From the NCBI GenBank assembly GCA_047634655.1, contig JBLIHY010000058.1, positions 1 through 14,286 of the forward strand: a stretch of 14,286 bases of DNA. The letters run 5' to 3'. Below, piece after piece: positions 1-5,394 of the stretch; the first letter of the stretch is position 1, and the number at the start of each line of letters is the position of its first letter. Position numbers and translations under genes: made by a program. Source of the stretch: CANLBN01 sp047634655 (GTDB taxonomy: Bacteria > Pseudomonadota > Gammaproteobacteria > Pseudomonadales > Cellvibrionaceae). The notes under the pieces were generated by a model. That model searched no databases and was not told the DNA's origin. It saw only the letters and a program-made list of their open reading frames with translations.

Positions 1-2
1 TT

Positions 3-98
3 GCTCTTAAGAAATATGGTTTTTTTAAAGGTTGGTTAAAGTCTTTTAAACGTATTTTTAGTTGCAAGCAACCAAATGGTGGCGTCAACTACCCATAA
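3..98 (+). CDS. C-terminal fragment of a YidD-like membrane protein insertion factor (cut by window edge)
   Basis: The frame starting at base 3 is open from the window edge to a TAA at 96-98 and encodes 31 residues, including ALKKYG, FKGWLKSFKRI and a late Cys followed by Pro-Asn-Gly-Gly. This matches the C-terminal end of the YidD family (ALRRFGxxKGxWLxxKRxxxCxPxxPGG), small membrane-associated proteins that help YidC/Sec insertion of membrane proteins. The N-terminal part lies outside the window, so completeness cannot be judged. The Cys-x-Pro stretch is shorter than usual and the tail is only a few residues long. The stop codon lies inside the left arm of an attC-like segment, as expected if this is the last gene of an integron cassette rather than the housekeeping yidD next to rpmH-rnpA. 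Family assignment is by eye. Confidence 0.5.
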   Translation, partial: ALKKYGFFKGWLKSFKRIFSCKQPNGGVNYP

Positions 99-158
99 AC
101 GTAATAATACGAAAAAGTATTTCGCTGCGCTTCAATTTTCATGTGTTTCGGGCGTTAT
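92..158 (+). other. attC-like recombination site 1
   Basis: The segment begins at the stop codon of the YidD-like gene with CATAAACG (94-101) and ends with GGGCGTTAT (140-148), so the ends read roughly ATAA(A)CG and CGTTAT and can pair with one bulged base. The interior contains TTTCGCTGCGCTTCAATTTT, similar in style to variable loops of chromosomal attC sites. Known attC sites end a cassette just after its gene and carry a 3' core GTTRRRY; here the core would be GTTATTT, an imperfect match. The call rests on position and partial similarity only. Confidence 0.4.
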
Positions 159-200
159 TTTTGTTAGAGAGGTGTACTAATAAACGGTGTAATAAAGGTT

Positions 201-644
201 ATGGAATACGTATATCCCGATGCATTTAAAATTACTGACCTTATTATTCTTTCCGCCACAATAATTGCAGCGTTAATTGGTGCTTTTTTATTATTGTATA
301 TTCACAAAGTGAATATGACACGTGAAGCCAAGTCTGAATTTATAAGTTCAATATATACAATACTAGAAGGGATATATCCTAAAGGCACCGAGCATAACTC
401 AAGGGTATTCCAAAGTTTAAAAGAAGCTCAGTCTAAGCTATTAAGAGCAGTATCAATTTTTCGTTTTTATATTCCAAAATCTAATTTAGAAAAATTTAAT
501 GAAACATGGCATAATTATATCCAGTTATACAGAGGCTGTACCAAAGAAGCTAATGCTGCTCATGCATTTTACGGTGATGGGTGTAGTCCTTACGAAAAAA
601 TTTGTGCATGTATCGATGAGCTGCTTCAATATGCAAAAACATAG
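201..644 (+). CDS. Hypothetical protein with one N-terminal membrane segment (integron-cassette type)
   Basis: This is a 147-residue protein of unknown function. Residues about 13-34 form one hydrophobic helix (LIILSATIIAALIGAFLLLYI), followed by a charged soluble part predicted to be mostly helical, with FISSIYTILEGIYP near residue 48, FRFYIP near 88 and a Trp-x-x-Tyr motif near 103. The shape (single anchor plus a helical domain, one protein per cassette) is common among orphan cassette proteins. A weak ribosome site, AAAGG, lies a few bases before the ATG. The stop codon TAG (642-644) lies inside ACATAGC, the left core of the following attC-like site, typical of cassette genes. Codon use is strongly AT-rich compared with ffh or lpxK, which suggests transfer. 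I recognise the general style but not a named family. Confidence 0.75.
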   Translation: MEYVYPDAFKITDLIILSATIIAALIGAFLLLYIHKVNMTREAKSEFISSIYTILEGIYPKGTEHNSRVFQSLKEAQSKLLRAVSIFRFYIPKSNLEKFNETWHNYIQLYRGCTKEANAAHAFYGDGCSPYEKICACIDELLQYAKT

Positions 645-661
645 CAAAAGTGTTATGTTTT
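636..661 (+). other. Hairpin at the end of the first cassette gene
   Basis: AAAACATA (636-643) and TATGTTTT (654-661) form a perfect 8-bp inverted repeat around a 10-base loop, overlapping the stop codon of the upstream gene. It could act as an AU-rich terminator or be part of the folded attC arm. The stem is A/T rich and there is no separate T tract, so a terminator role is uncertain. Confidence 0.4.
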
Positions 662-723
662 CACGCAAAAAATCGAGTGGTTCTGGGGCGGGCTTACGCA
701 CTGCTCCGCTTAGCCGGGCGTCA
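639..723 (+). other. attC-like recombination site 2
   Basis: The left end ACATAGC (639-645) overlaps the stop codon of the upstream gene. The right end contains CTCCGCTTAGCCGGGCGTCA (704-723), very close to the right half of Vibrio-type attC sites (CCCCTTAGGCGGGCGTTA) except that the final GTTA is GTCA. The 51-bp repeat starts three bases later and itself ends in GTTATGT (770-776), which complements ACATAGC at six of seven positions. The true right core could therefore be at 770, making a site of about 138 bp, similar in length to Vibrio repeats. Which core is active cannot be decided by eye. Confidence 0.5.
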
Positions 724-725
724 TC

Positions 726-776
726 AAAATAAATTTTCAACGAGGAGCATAACCGATTCACTGCCTCCTGTTATGT
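726..776 (+). repeat. 51-bp dispersed repeat, copy 1
   Basis: The repeat opens with AAAATAAATTTTCAACGA, shared exactly with the copies at 1216 and 2973, then has a variable stretch of about 11 bases, then GATTCAC, GCCTCC and GTTATGT. Against copy 3 the two ends are nearly identical, with only transitions T/C outside the variable part. The variable part plus end has GCATAAC (748-754) facing GTTATGTG (770-777), an inverted pair. The repeat lies between an attC-like end and the start of the second small gene. Confidence 0.85.
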
Positions 777-798
777 GTAAAGGTATCGACCAAAAATC

Positions 799-1077
799 AT
801 GAAAGATATTTTAAGAAAAATATTTTCGCCATTGCTATCTTATTTTGAGGCCGGGGAGAGTGACTATTCTTATAGAAATTCACATAGAACCGTTTTGGTT
901 ATTGTAGGTATATTGTTCCTATTACTTACCGCTGCACTAGCATTCGCTGGATTTTATTTCTCACAAATTGCTGCGGTCGCACCCGGCTTTATTTTCGGAT
1001 GCGTTGGGATTACCTGCTTGATCGTCAGTAGTTTAGGGACAAATCGTGCAATAGCGAAGATCTGGGGCAACAGATGA
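799..1077 (+). CDS. Small conserved hypothetical membrane protein, two membrane segments
   Basis: This 92-residue protein has an amphipathic N-terminus (MKDILRKIFSPLLSYFEAGE), a short polar loop with SYRNSHR, and two hydrophobic helices at about residues 31-53 and 58-78, ending in TNRAIAKIWGNR. I recall similar small proteins (start like FSPLL-FE-G, Tyr-x-x-SHR before the first helix, end in a short IWGNR-like tail) as conserved hypotheticals in proteobacteria, but no function is known to me. No clear ribosome site precedes the ATG. The gene sits between two copies of the 51-bp repeat and is followed by attC-like site 3, so it fits a single-gene cassette. The frame is intact. Confidence 0.7.
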   Translation: MKDILRKIFSPLLSYFEAGESDYSYRNSHRTVLVIVGILFLLLTAALAFAGFYFSQIAAVAPGFIFGCVGITCLIVSSLGTNRAIAKIWGNR

Positions 1078-1104
1078 TCTCCTTTCAGAAGCGTGTAAAA
1101 ACTT

Positions 1105-1185
1105 ACATAACAAAGTTGTAAAGCCCAGCGCGTGGCGCTGGACTTCCTCGCTGACGCTTGTCGGCCCCTTAAACGACGCCCTAAC
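1105..1185 (+). other. attC-like recombination site 3
   Basis: The segment opens with ACATAACAAAG (1105-1115), contains a strong hairpin CCAGCG-CGTGG-CGCTGG (1125-1141), and ends with CGGCCCCTTAAACGACGCCCTAAC. The opening, the CGCGTGGCG hairpin and the CCCCTTA stretch all resemble the Vibrio cholerae repeat type of attC. The expected final GCGTTA is not present: the end reads GCCCTAAC, and ACGACGCCC occurs again 30 bases later (1173-1181 and 1203-1211), as if part of the right end had been duplicated. The site may be degraded and inactive. The next 51-bp repeat copy starts at 1216. Confidence 0.5.
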
Positions 1186-1215
1186 AACACGAATGACAGT
1201 CGACGACGCCCAACG

Positions 1216-1267
1216 AAAATAAATTTTCAACGATGCGTAAAACTGATCCGTAGCCTCCCGCTATAAG
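1216..1267 (+). repeat. 51-bp dispersed repeat, copy 2 (diverged)
   Basis: The first 18 bases are identical to copies 1 and 3. The 3' part is less conserved: ACTGATCCG, then GCCTCCCG, then CTATAAGC in place of GTTATGT. It stands just upstream of the broken hydrolase gene, the same position copy 1 has relative to the small membrane-protein gene. Confidence 0.75.
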
Positions 1268-1283
1268 CTAAGAGGATAGTCCG

Positions 1284-1970
1284 ATTAAACTTATACTTAT
1301 TCCTGGAATGGATGGAACAGGAAAATTGTTTGATCCATTGTTAGGTGAATTACCTAATAATATTCATACTCAGGTTATTAGTTTAAATTCTTTAGATGCT
1401 CAAGAGCCTAAAGAACAGGCTTTAGAAATCGCATCCTTAATTGACAATGATGAACTCATAATACTTTCTGAATCTTATTCTGGTTACATTGCTTACCAAT
1501 TATCCTTGCTTCCAAATTTGAATATTAAACATATTATATTTGCTGCTAGTTTTTTGGAAAATCCAAAAAAAATTTAGTCGTTTTAATAAGTTATTATCCT
1601 TAAAATTAGTTCGTTCAGGCTTAATCCCTGATTTCATTTTAAGTTCGATTTTTTTGTTCAACGCAACAATAAAAAATTGGTTAAGTTATTTTTTTCATCT
1701 CTCAAGTTAATAAATAATTCAACCCTAAGGCACCGGCTTAATGTAATAGCCAGCTTAGTTCGCCCAAACGATTCAATGTCTATTCCGTGTACTTATGTTC
1801 AAGCAAGTAACGATTGTCTTGTAAATAAAAGATCAATGGACGTGTTTAATCAATTATGCCTAAATATAAATTTTTTGAGAGCTAAGGGAGGTCACTTTGT
1901 TGTACAAATTAACCCTCAGTATTTTTCAAAATTAGTACAAGTTGTAATTGCTTTACAAAAAGTTAATTAA
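1284..1970 (+). pseudogene. Alpha/beta hydrolase, start codon lost and two frameshifts
   Basis: Read with two frame changes this gives about 228 residues of an alpha/beta hydrolase fold protein: IPGMDGTGKLFDPLL at the N-terminus, the nucleophile elbow SESYSG (middle Ser), then LRHRL, an acid in QASNDCLV and the histidine in KGGHFVVQ. Thus all three expected catalytic residues remain, split over frames. The first part (frame of 1308) ends at TAG 1575-1577 just after an A8 run (1565-1572). The middle part (about 38 residues, beginning FSRFNKLLS) is in the next frame. At a T7 run (1689-1695) the original frame returns and continues to 1970. An AAGAGGA ribosome site (1270-1276) sits 7 bases before ATT (1284), exactly where an ATG giving M-KLILIPGMDG would be expected. 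Either the gene is decaying or the homopolymer changes are read errors. Last gene of the cassette-like block; substrate unknown. Confidence 0.75.
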
Positions 1971-2137
1971 TAAAAAAATAGTTGACTTTTTTCGTTTCTC
2001 AACATGCCTCCCATCATTGGGTTTATTGTTACAGCCAATCAAAAAATAGATCGGCTTCTCGTCGAAAATTAATACTGCAGATACCCTCTAATCTAATCAG
2101 CCAGTATTGATTATTTAAATACCGGCGTAAAAAATAT

Positions 2138-2180
2138 AACGATAGAACGCTACCGTTCCTGCTAGCGTTCTATCGTTTTT
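2138..2180. terminator. Bidirectional Rho-independent terminator
   Basis: A perfect 15-bp inverted repeat (2138-2152 and 2163-2177) encloses a 10-base loop. On the + strand the stem runs into a T tract (2176-2180). On the - strand it is followed by ATA and a T6 run. It lies between the broken hydrolase (+) and the peroxiredoxin (-), which converge here, so it can end transcription from both sides. The 167 bases from 1971 to 2137 show no gene. Confidence 0.85.
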
Positions 2181-2186
2181 AAGATA

Positions 2187-2717
2187 CTAAACCAGTTCGC
2201 CACGCGCAGGATAGTCATTCTCGATAACAAAACCCAGTGCACCCAGCACTTCACGAAAATGAGGACGGGCAAAAGGCATGGTGCTCACCTGACTCCAGTA
2301 TAGGGTTTGATCTGGACGGATCAGAAACAAGCCTGGCTCACTAAATTCGGCTGATTCTTCGATACCAATAGAGGTCTTGCCTTTACCGGCTGAGCGATGC
2401 AATCCCCAGGCTTGTGCCTGTTCGACACTGACACCATAACCGAGATTGATATTGCTTAGCTCCCAGTCTGATTGAGCCTGCTCGGTGCGTTCTTTATCAT
2501 CGCTGCTTAATGCCAGTATTGACACGCCTGCCGCTGCAAATTCGGATGCCAGTTTATCCAGCTCCTTGATGTATTTACTGCACAGAGGACAATGTAAGCC
2601 ACGATAAAAAACGACCATGGTGAAGTTTTGCGGTGACTGGTCAGATAATGACCAGGGTCCCTGCAAGGTTTCAATATTAAGTGCCGGTACTGACTGGCGG
2701 GGTTTTAATACGATCAT
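2187..2717 (-). CDS. AhpC/TSA-type peroxiredoxin-like protein
   Basis: This 176-residue protein has a thioredoxin fold typical of the peroxiredoxin-like AhpC/TSA group. Residues 35-48 read VVFYRGLHCPLCSK: the peroxidatic Cys is expected at 43, with a second Cys three residues later at 46, giving a C-x-x-C arrangement. Later segments fit the fold: SILALSSDD (about 66-74), a cis-loop region with EPGLFLIRPDQTLYW, and a helical C-terminus. It is probably a cytoplasmic thiol peroxidase reducing peroxides, but family members differ in activity and the exact substrate is unknown. GAGGA stands 7 bases before the ATG, supporting this start. The gene is divergent from an AraC-type regulator remnant and ends at the strong terminator at 2138-2180, so it is a single-gene unit. 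It looks intact. Confidence 0.88.
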   Translation of the reverse strand: MIVLKPRQSVPALNIETLQGPWSLSDQSPQNFTMVVFYRGLHCPLCSKYIKELDKLASEFAAAGVSILALSSDDKERTEQAQSDWELSNINLGYGVSVEQAQAWGLHRSAGKGKTSIGIEESAEFSEPGLFLIRPDQTLYWSQVSTMPFARPHFREVLGALGFVIENDYPARGELV

Positions 2718-2851
2718 TTGCGTTTCCTCATTTATTTTAATGGAGTTATTGTGATGAACTGATAGTGACGTTAATTTGGATTAGTAATATATATTAACCA
2801 GCAGTACAACTGGCGGCATATTAATCATAAAACCTATCTTATCGTACAATT

Positions 2852-2962
2852 ATGGACCGCCTTTCTGCCTTGCTTGAATTGTTTTGCCCTAAGACTGAAG
2901 AAATCGAGTTATTGATTTGTAACCAGCCCGAGTGCGATAAGACGTGCGCTCGCGAAGCTTGA
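2852..2962 (+). pseudogene. N-terminal remnant of an AraC-family (cupin-type) transcription regulator
   Basis: An ATG at 2852 opens a 36-codon frame whose protein begins MDRLSALLELFCPKTEEIEL. Many AraC-family regulators with an N-terminal cupin domain begin MDRLSALLERF or MDPLSDLL, so this looks like the first 30 or so residues of such a protein. The frame stops at TGA 2960-2962, ten bases before the third 51-bp repeat, and no cupin body or helix-turn-helix DNA-binding domain follows. Such regulators are often divergent from the oxidoreductase gene they control, and here the peroxiredoxin is divergent with a 134-base gap. My inference is that a rearrangement at the repeat removed the rest of the gene. 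The match is short, so the call is tentative. Confidence 0.45.
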
Positions 2963-2972
2963 GCCCCCTTCA

Positions 2973-3023
2973 AAAATAAATTTTCAACGAAGTGGACAAC
3001 TGATTCACCGCCTCCCGTTATGT
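2973..3023 (+). repeat. 51-bp dispersed repeat, copy 3
   Basis: It has the same 18-base opening as copies 1 and 2, then a variable stretch with GGACAAC (2993-2999), then GATTCACCGCCTCCCGTTATGT, so it is the cleanest match to copy 1. GGACAAC faces GTTATGTCC (3017-3025), again an imperfect inverted pair. Unlike the others it is not followed by a recognisable cassette gene, and it abuts the truncated AraC remnant. The bases just before it (AGCTTGAGCCCCCTTC) are weakly like the CCCCTTA part of an attC right end. Confidence 0.85.
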
Positions 3024-3181
3024 CCTTCACGAGTAAGTAAAGATGGTAAAAGGAAATTATCAGGGAAGGATATTGGGGGATCGTAAAAAGCTTAGGCGGA
3101 AGCTTAATCTGTTTTTATATTTAGATTTGAAATTAAAATGCGCTGTAGTATTTTCTGTAACACTACGCCGTTGCCTGCTTA

Positions 3182-3200
3182 CGGGGATTGGTAATCCCCG
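3182..3200. other. Perfect 8-bp hairpin downstream of ffh
   Basis: CGGGGATT (3182-3189) and AATCCCCG (3193-3200) form a perfect 8-bp stem with a 3-base loop. It lies about 60 bases past the ffh stop on the - strand. No T tract follows on either strand, so it may be a processing or stabilising hairpin, or half of a Rho-dependent end. The 236 bases from 3024 to 3259 hold no other feature I can support. Confidence 0.4.
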
Positions 3201-3248
3201 GTGTTTGCTTTACAAGTATTGGCTGGTATTAATGCTGGCTTGGAGAGA

Positions 3249-3267
3249 GTCGCTAAATCTTAGCGAC
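3249..3267. other. Hairpin overlapping the ffh stop codon
   Basis: GTCGCTAA (3249-3256) and TTAGCGAC (3260-3267) pair perfectly around a 3-base loop. The ffh stop codon (TAA on the - strand, 3260-3262) lies inside the stem. There is no T tract after it on the - strand, so it is not a standard terminator. Confidence 0.45.
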
Positions 3268-4639
3268 CCAAACCTGGCGGCATGCCGCCACCGCCACCAC
3301 CGAGCATGCCGCCAAGCCCTTGCATCATTTTTTTCATGCCCCCGCCCTTCATCTTTTTCATCATCTTGGCCATTTGTTTGTGCTGCTTGAGAAGACGGTT
3401 TAAATCCTGCACGTGGGTGCCAGAGCCTTGTGAGATTCGCCGCTTGCGCGAACCGTTGAGGATGTCGGGATTTTTGCGCTCGACAGGGGTCATGGAGTCG
3501 ATGATCACGGCCATTTTTTTAAACTGAGATCCCATATTTGCCTGCTCAACCATTTGGGTCATGTTGCCCATGCCGGGCATTTTTTCGAGCATACTGGACA
3601 TGCCGCCCATGTTATCCATCTGCTGGAATTGTTCTTTGAGATCGTCGAGATCAAAACGCGTCCCTTTTTGGATCTTTTCAACCAGTTTTTGCGCCTTGTC
3701 CTTGTCGACCTTGCGTTCTACCTCTTCAATCAGTGACAGCATGTCGCCCATACCGAGAATGCGCGAGGCTAATCGATCCGGGTAAAACGGTTCCAGGGCA
3801 TCGACTTTTTCGCCCATTCCAAGAAATTTTATGGGTTTTCCGGTGGTTGCTCTTACCGAAAGCGCCGCGCCACCGCGAGCGTCGCCATCGGCTTTGGTTA
3901 GGATGATTCCAGTGAGGGGCAGGGCATCGTTGAATGTTTTAGCGGTGTTGACGGCATCCTGGCCAATCATTGCATCGATGACGAAAAGTGTTTCCACCGG
4001 GTTGATGGCTTTTTGCAAGCCTTGAATTTCCTTCATCATGTTATCGTCGATCGCCAGTCGGCCAGCGGTGTCGACAATGACTACATCCAAATGCTGTTTT
4101 TTAGCGGCGGCAATAGCCGATTTGGCAATAGCCTCCGGTTTTTGATCGGTGGACGATGGATGAAACTGAGCGTCTACTTCGGCAGCCAGTATTTGTAATT
4201 GTTGAATTGCCGCTGGGCGATAAATGTCAGTACTAACGACCATGACTTTTTTCTTTTCGCGGGTTTGCAGGTAGTTGGCTAGTTTTGCTACTGATGTGGT
4301 TTTACCGGCACCCTGTAAACCGGCCATCAAGACAACGGCTGGAGGTGTTGTCGCCAGATTCAGGGATTGATTGGTTTCGCCCATCATCGAGGTCAATTCA
4401 TCCTGAACGATTTTGATAAATTGCTGAGAGGGGCTGAGAGAGCGAGCCACTTCTTGACCAACCGCACGCTTGCGAATTTTCTCGATGAAGTCTTTGACCA
4501 CCACTAGTGATACGTCCGCCTCCAGTAAGGATTTACGCACGTCTCGCAGAGCATCCTGAATATTACTGTGGGATAGGCGCCCCTTCCCGGAAATTTTATT
4601 GAGTGAGGTGGAAAGTCGCTTGGTGAGATTATCAAACAT
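3260..4639 (-). CDS. ffh: Signal recognition particle protein Ffh (SRP54 GTPase)
   Basis: Ffh binds 4.5S RNA and hydrophobic signal sequences of nascent proteins and delivers ribosomes to FtsY at the inner membrane. The 459-residue protein has the full family layout: N domain (about 1-95), GTPase G domain with P-loop GLQGAGKT (107-114), DTAGR (190-194) and TKAD (248-251), then a Met-rich M domain from about 300 with the RNA-binding region RKRRISQGSGTHVQDLNRLLKQ split as R399-Gln422. The tail is a Gly/Met-rich stretch ending PPGLGR, as in other gammaproteobacteria. Length is normal and the frame intact. No clear Shine-Dalgarno precedes the ATG. In many gammaproteobacteria rpsP-rimM-trmD-rplS lies next to ffh; here no rpsP follows, only hairpins, a repeat copy and the AraC remnant. 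Confidence 0.98.
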   Translation of the reverse strand: MFDNLTKRLSTSLNKISGKGRLSHSNIQDALRDVRKSLLEADVSLVVVKDFIEKIRKRAVGQEVARSLSPSQQFIKIVQDELTSMMGETNQSLNLATTPPAVVLMAGLQGAGKTTSVAKLANYLQTREKKKVMVVSTDIYRPAAIQQLQILAAEVDAQFHPSSTDQKPEAIAKSAIAAAKKQHLDVVIVDTAGRLAIDDNMMKEIQGLQKAINPVETLFVIDAMIGQDAVNTAKTFNDALPLTGIILTKADGDARGGAALSVRATTGKPIKFLGMGEKVDALEPFYPDRLASRILGMGDMLSLIEEVERKVDKDKAQKLVEKIQKGTRFDLDDLKEQFQQMDNMGGMSSMLEKMPGMGNMTQMVEQANMGSQFKKMAVIIDSMTPVERKNPDILNGSRKRRISQGSGTHVQDLNRLLKQHKQMAKMMKKMKGGGMKKMMQGLGGMLGGGGGGMPPGLGR

Positions 4640-5240
4640 AAGTGGCCAATAAATAATTGAATAACGAAAGTTGGGGAAGTCGTCTATAAAACAAAAAGTG
4701 AGCAGAGTATACCGAGGATAAAGGCCCAGCTCTAGCGAGCGCCTAAAAACTACTCGAGCTATTGTTAGCTCACTAATAAAGATATTGAAAACAAAGGTAT
4801 TTGAAGCCTAGTGCAGACCAAGGCTACCGAAAGTCTAGCCGGCGCACTTATTTCTGCTCTAAAACATCGATGGTATAGCGCTTGGAGTATCCAGGTACAG
4901 CATTTTACTCAAACGGCAGATTGCGGGCTTGTTGAACGAAGTGGGTCATGCCTTTTCGCTGGCTTTCATTTCTTCTTAGTGAGGTCACTCGTTTCTTTAA
5001 ACACTTAATCTTGGCAGTGTTTGGTAAACCTGTGGTTGAACCGATGTTAGCCCTGTGGCAAAATCGCTGACCTTTGTAAGACCTTAGAGTTTTGCTCGCC
5101 GATAATAAACATTGCGGAGAAGCTTCTAGTTAGTTGTTAATCCGGAATAAGTGAGCCGGTCTAATAAATACCTGCACTTAGCAACACCCTATTGATTGAC
5201 AATTCATTTGATGGGTCAGTGCCACGATAATACAAAATAT
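4640..5240. other. 600-bp region between ffh and tRNA-Leu with no recognisable gene
   Basis: This stretch separates ffh (-) from tRNA-Leu (+). The only open frame of any size, 65 codons from a GTG at 4811, gives a protein with no family features and no ribosome site. A short hairpin GAGCTA-TTGT-TAGCTC sits at 4756-4771. For ffh, AGTATA at 4706-4711 reads TATACT on the - strand and could be a -10 box about 65 bases upstream of the start, but no good -35 is seen. For the tRNA, GATAAT at 5226-5231 could be a -10 box; TTGACA at 5196-5201 is too far from it (24 bases) to be a normal partner. A decayed gene is possible but I cannot identify one. Confidence 0.5.
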
Positions 5241-5325
<85 letters not shown>

Positions 5326-5338
5326 TATTTTTGTCTAA

Positions 5339-5358
5339 AGGCCGACTCAATTCGGCCT
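5339..5358 (+). terminator. Weak hairpin between tRNA-Leu and tig
   Basis: AGGCCGA (5339-5345) and TCGGCCT (5352-5358) form a perfect 7-bp GC-rich stem with a 6-base loop, 13 bases after the tRNA CCA end. No T tract follows, so it probably attenuates or marks a processing point rather than fully ending transcription. Confidence 0.4.
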
Positions 5359-5394
5359 AATTCCGACCACACTTCCAGTTCCCCGAGGATAGAA

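Noticed and set aside
525..761. 78-codon minus-strand frame over attC-like site 2
   Set aside because: Its apparent similarity to the minus-strand frame at 1033-1230 comes only from the shared 51-bp repeat.
2839..3030. Minus-strand 63-codon frame across the third repeat copy
   Set aside because: It runs through the 51-bp repeat and antisense to the AraC remnant; it has no ribosome site and no family features.
3043..3390. 115-codon + strand frame overlapping the end of ffh
   Set aside because: Its 3' third is the antisense of the ffh C-terminus, there is no family motif, and the Met-rich/Gly-rich repeats of ffh explain the open frame.
4811..5008. 65-codon frame in the ffh-tRNA gap
   Set aside because: GTG start without ribosome site, no motif, low-complexity hydrophobic tail; not enough to call a gene.
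5196..5231. TTGACA and GATAAT as a promoter for tRNA-Leu
   Set aside because: The spacing of 24 bases is far from the normal 16-18, so I do not list it as a promoter.
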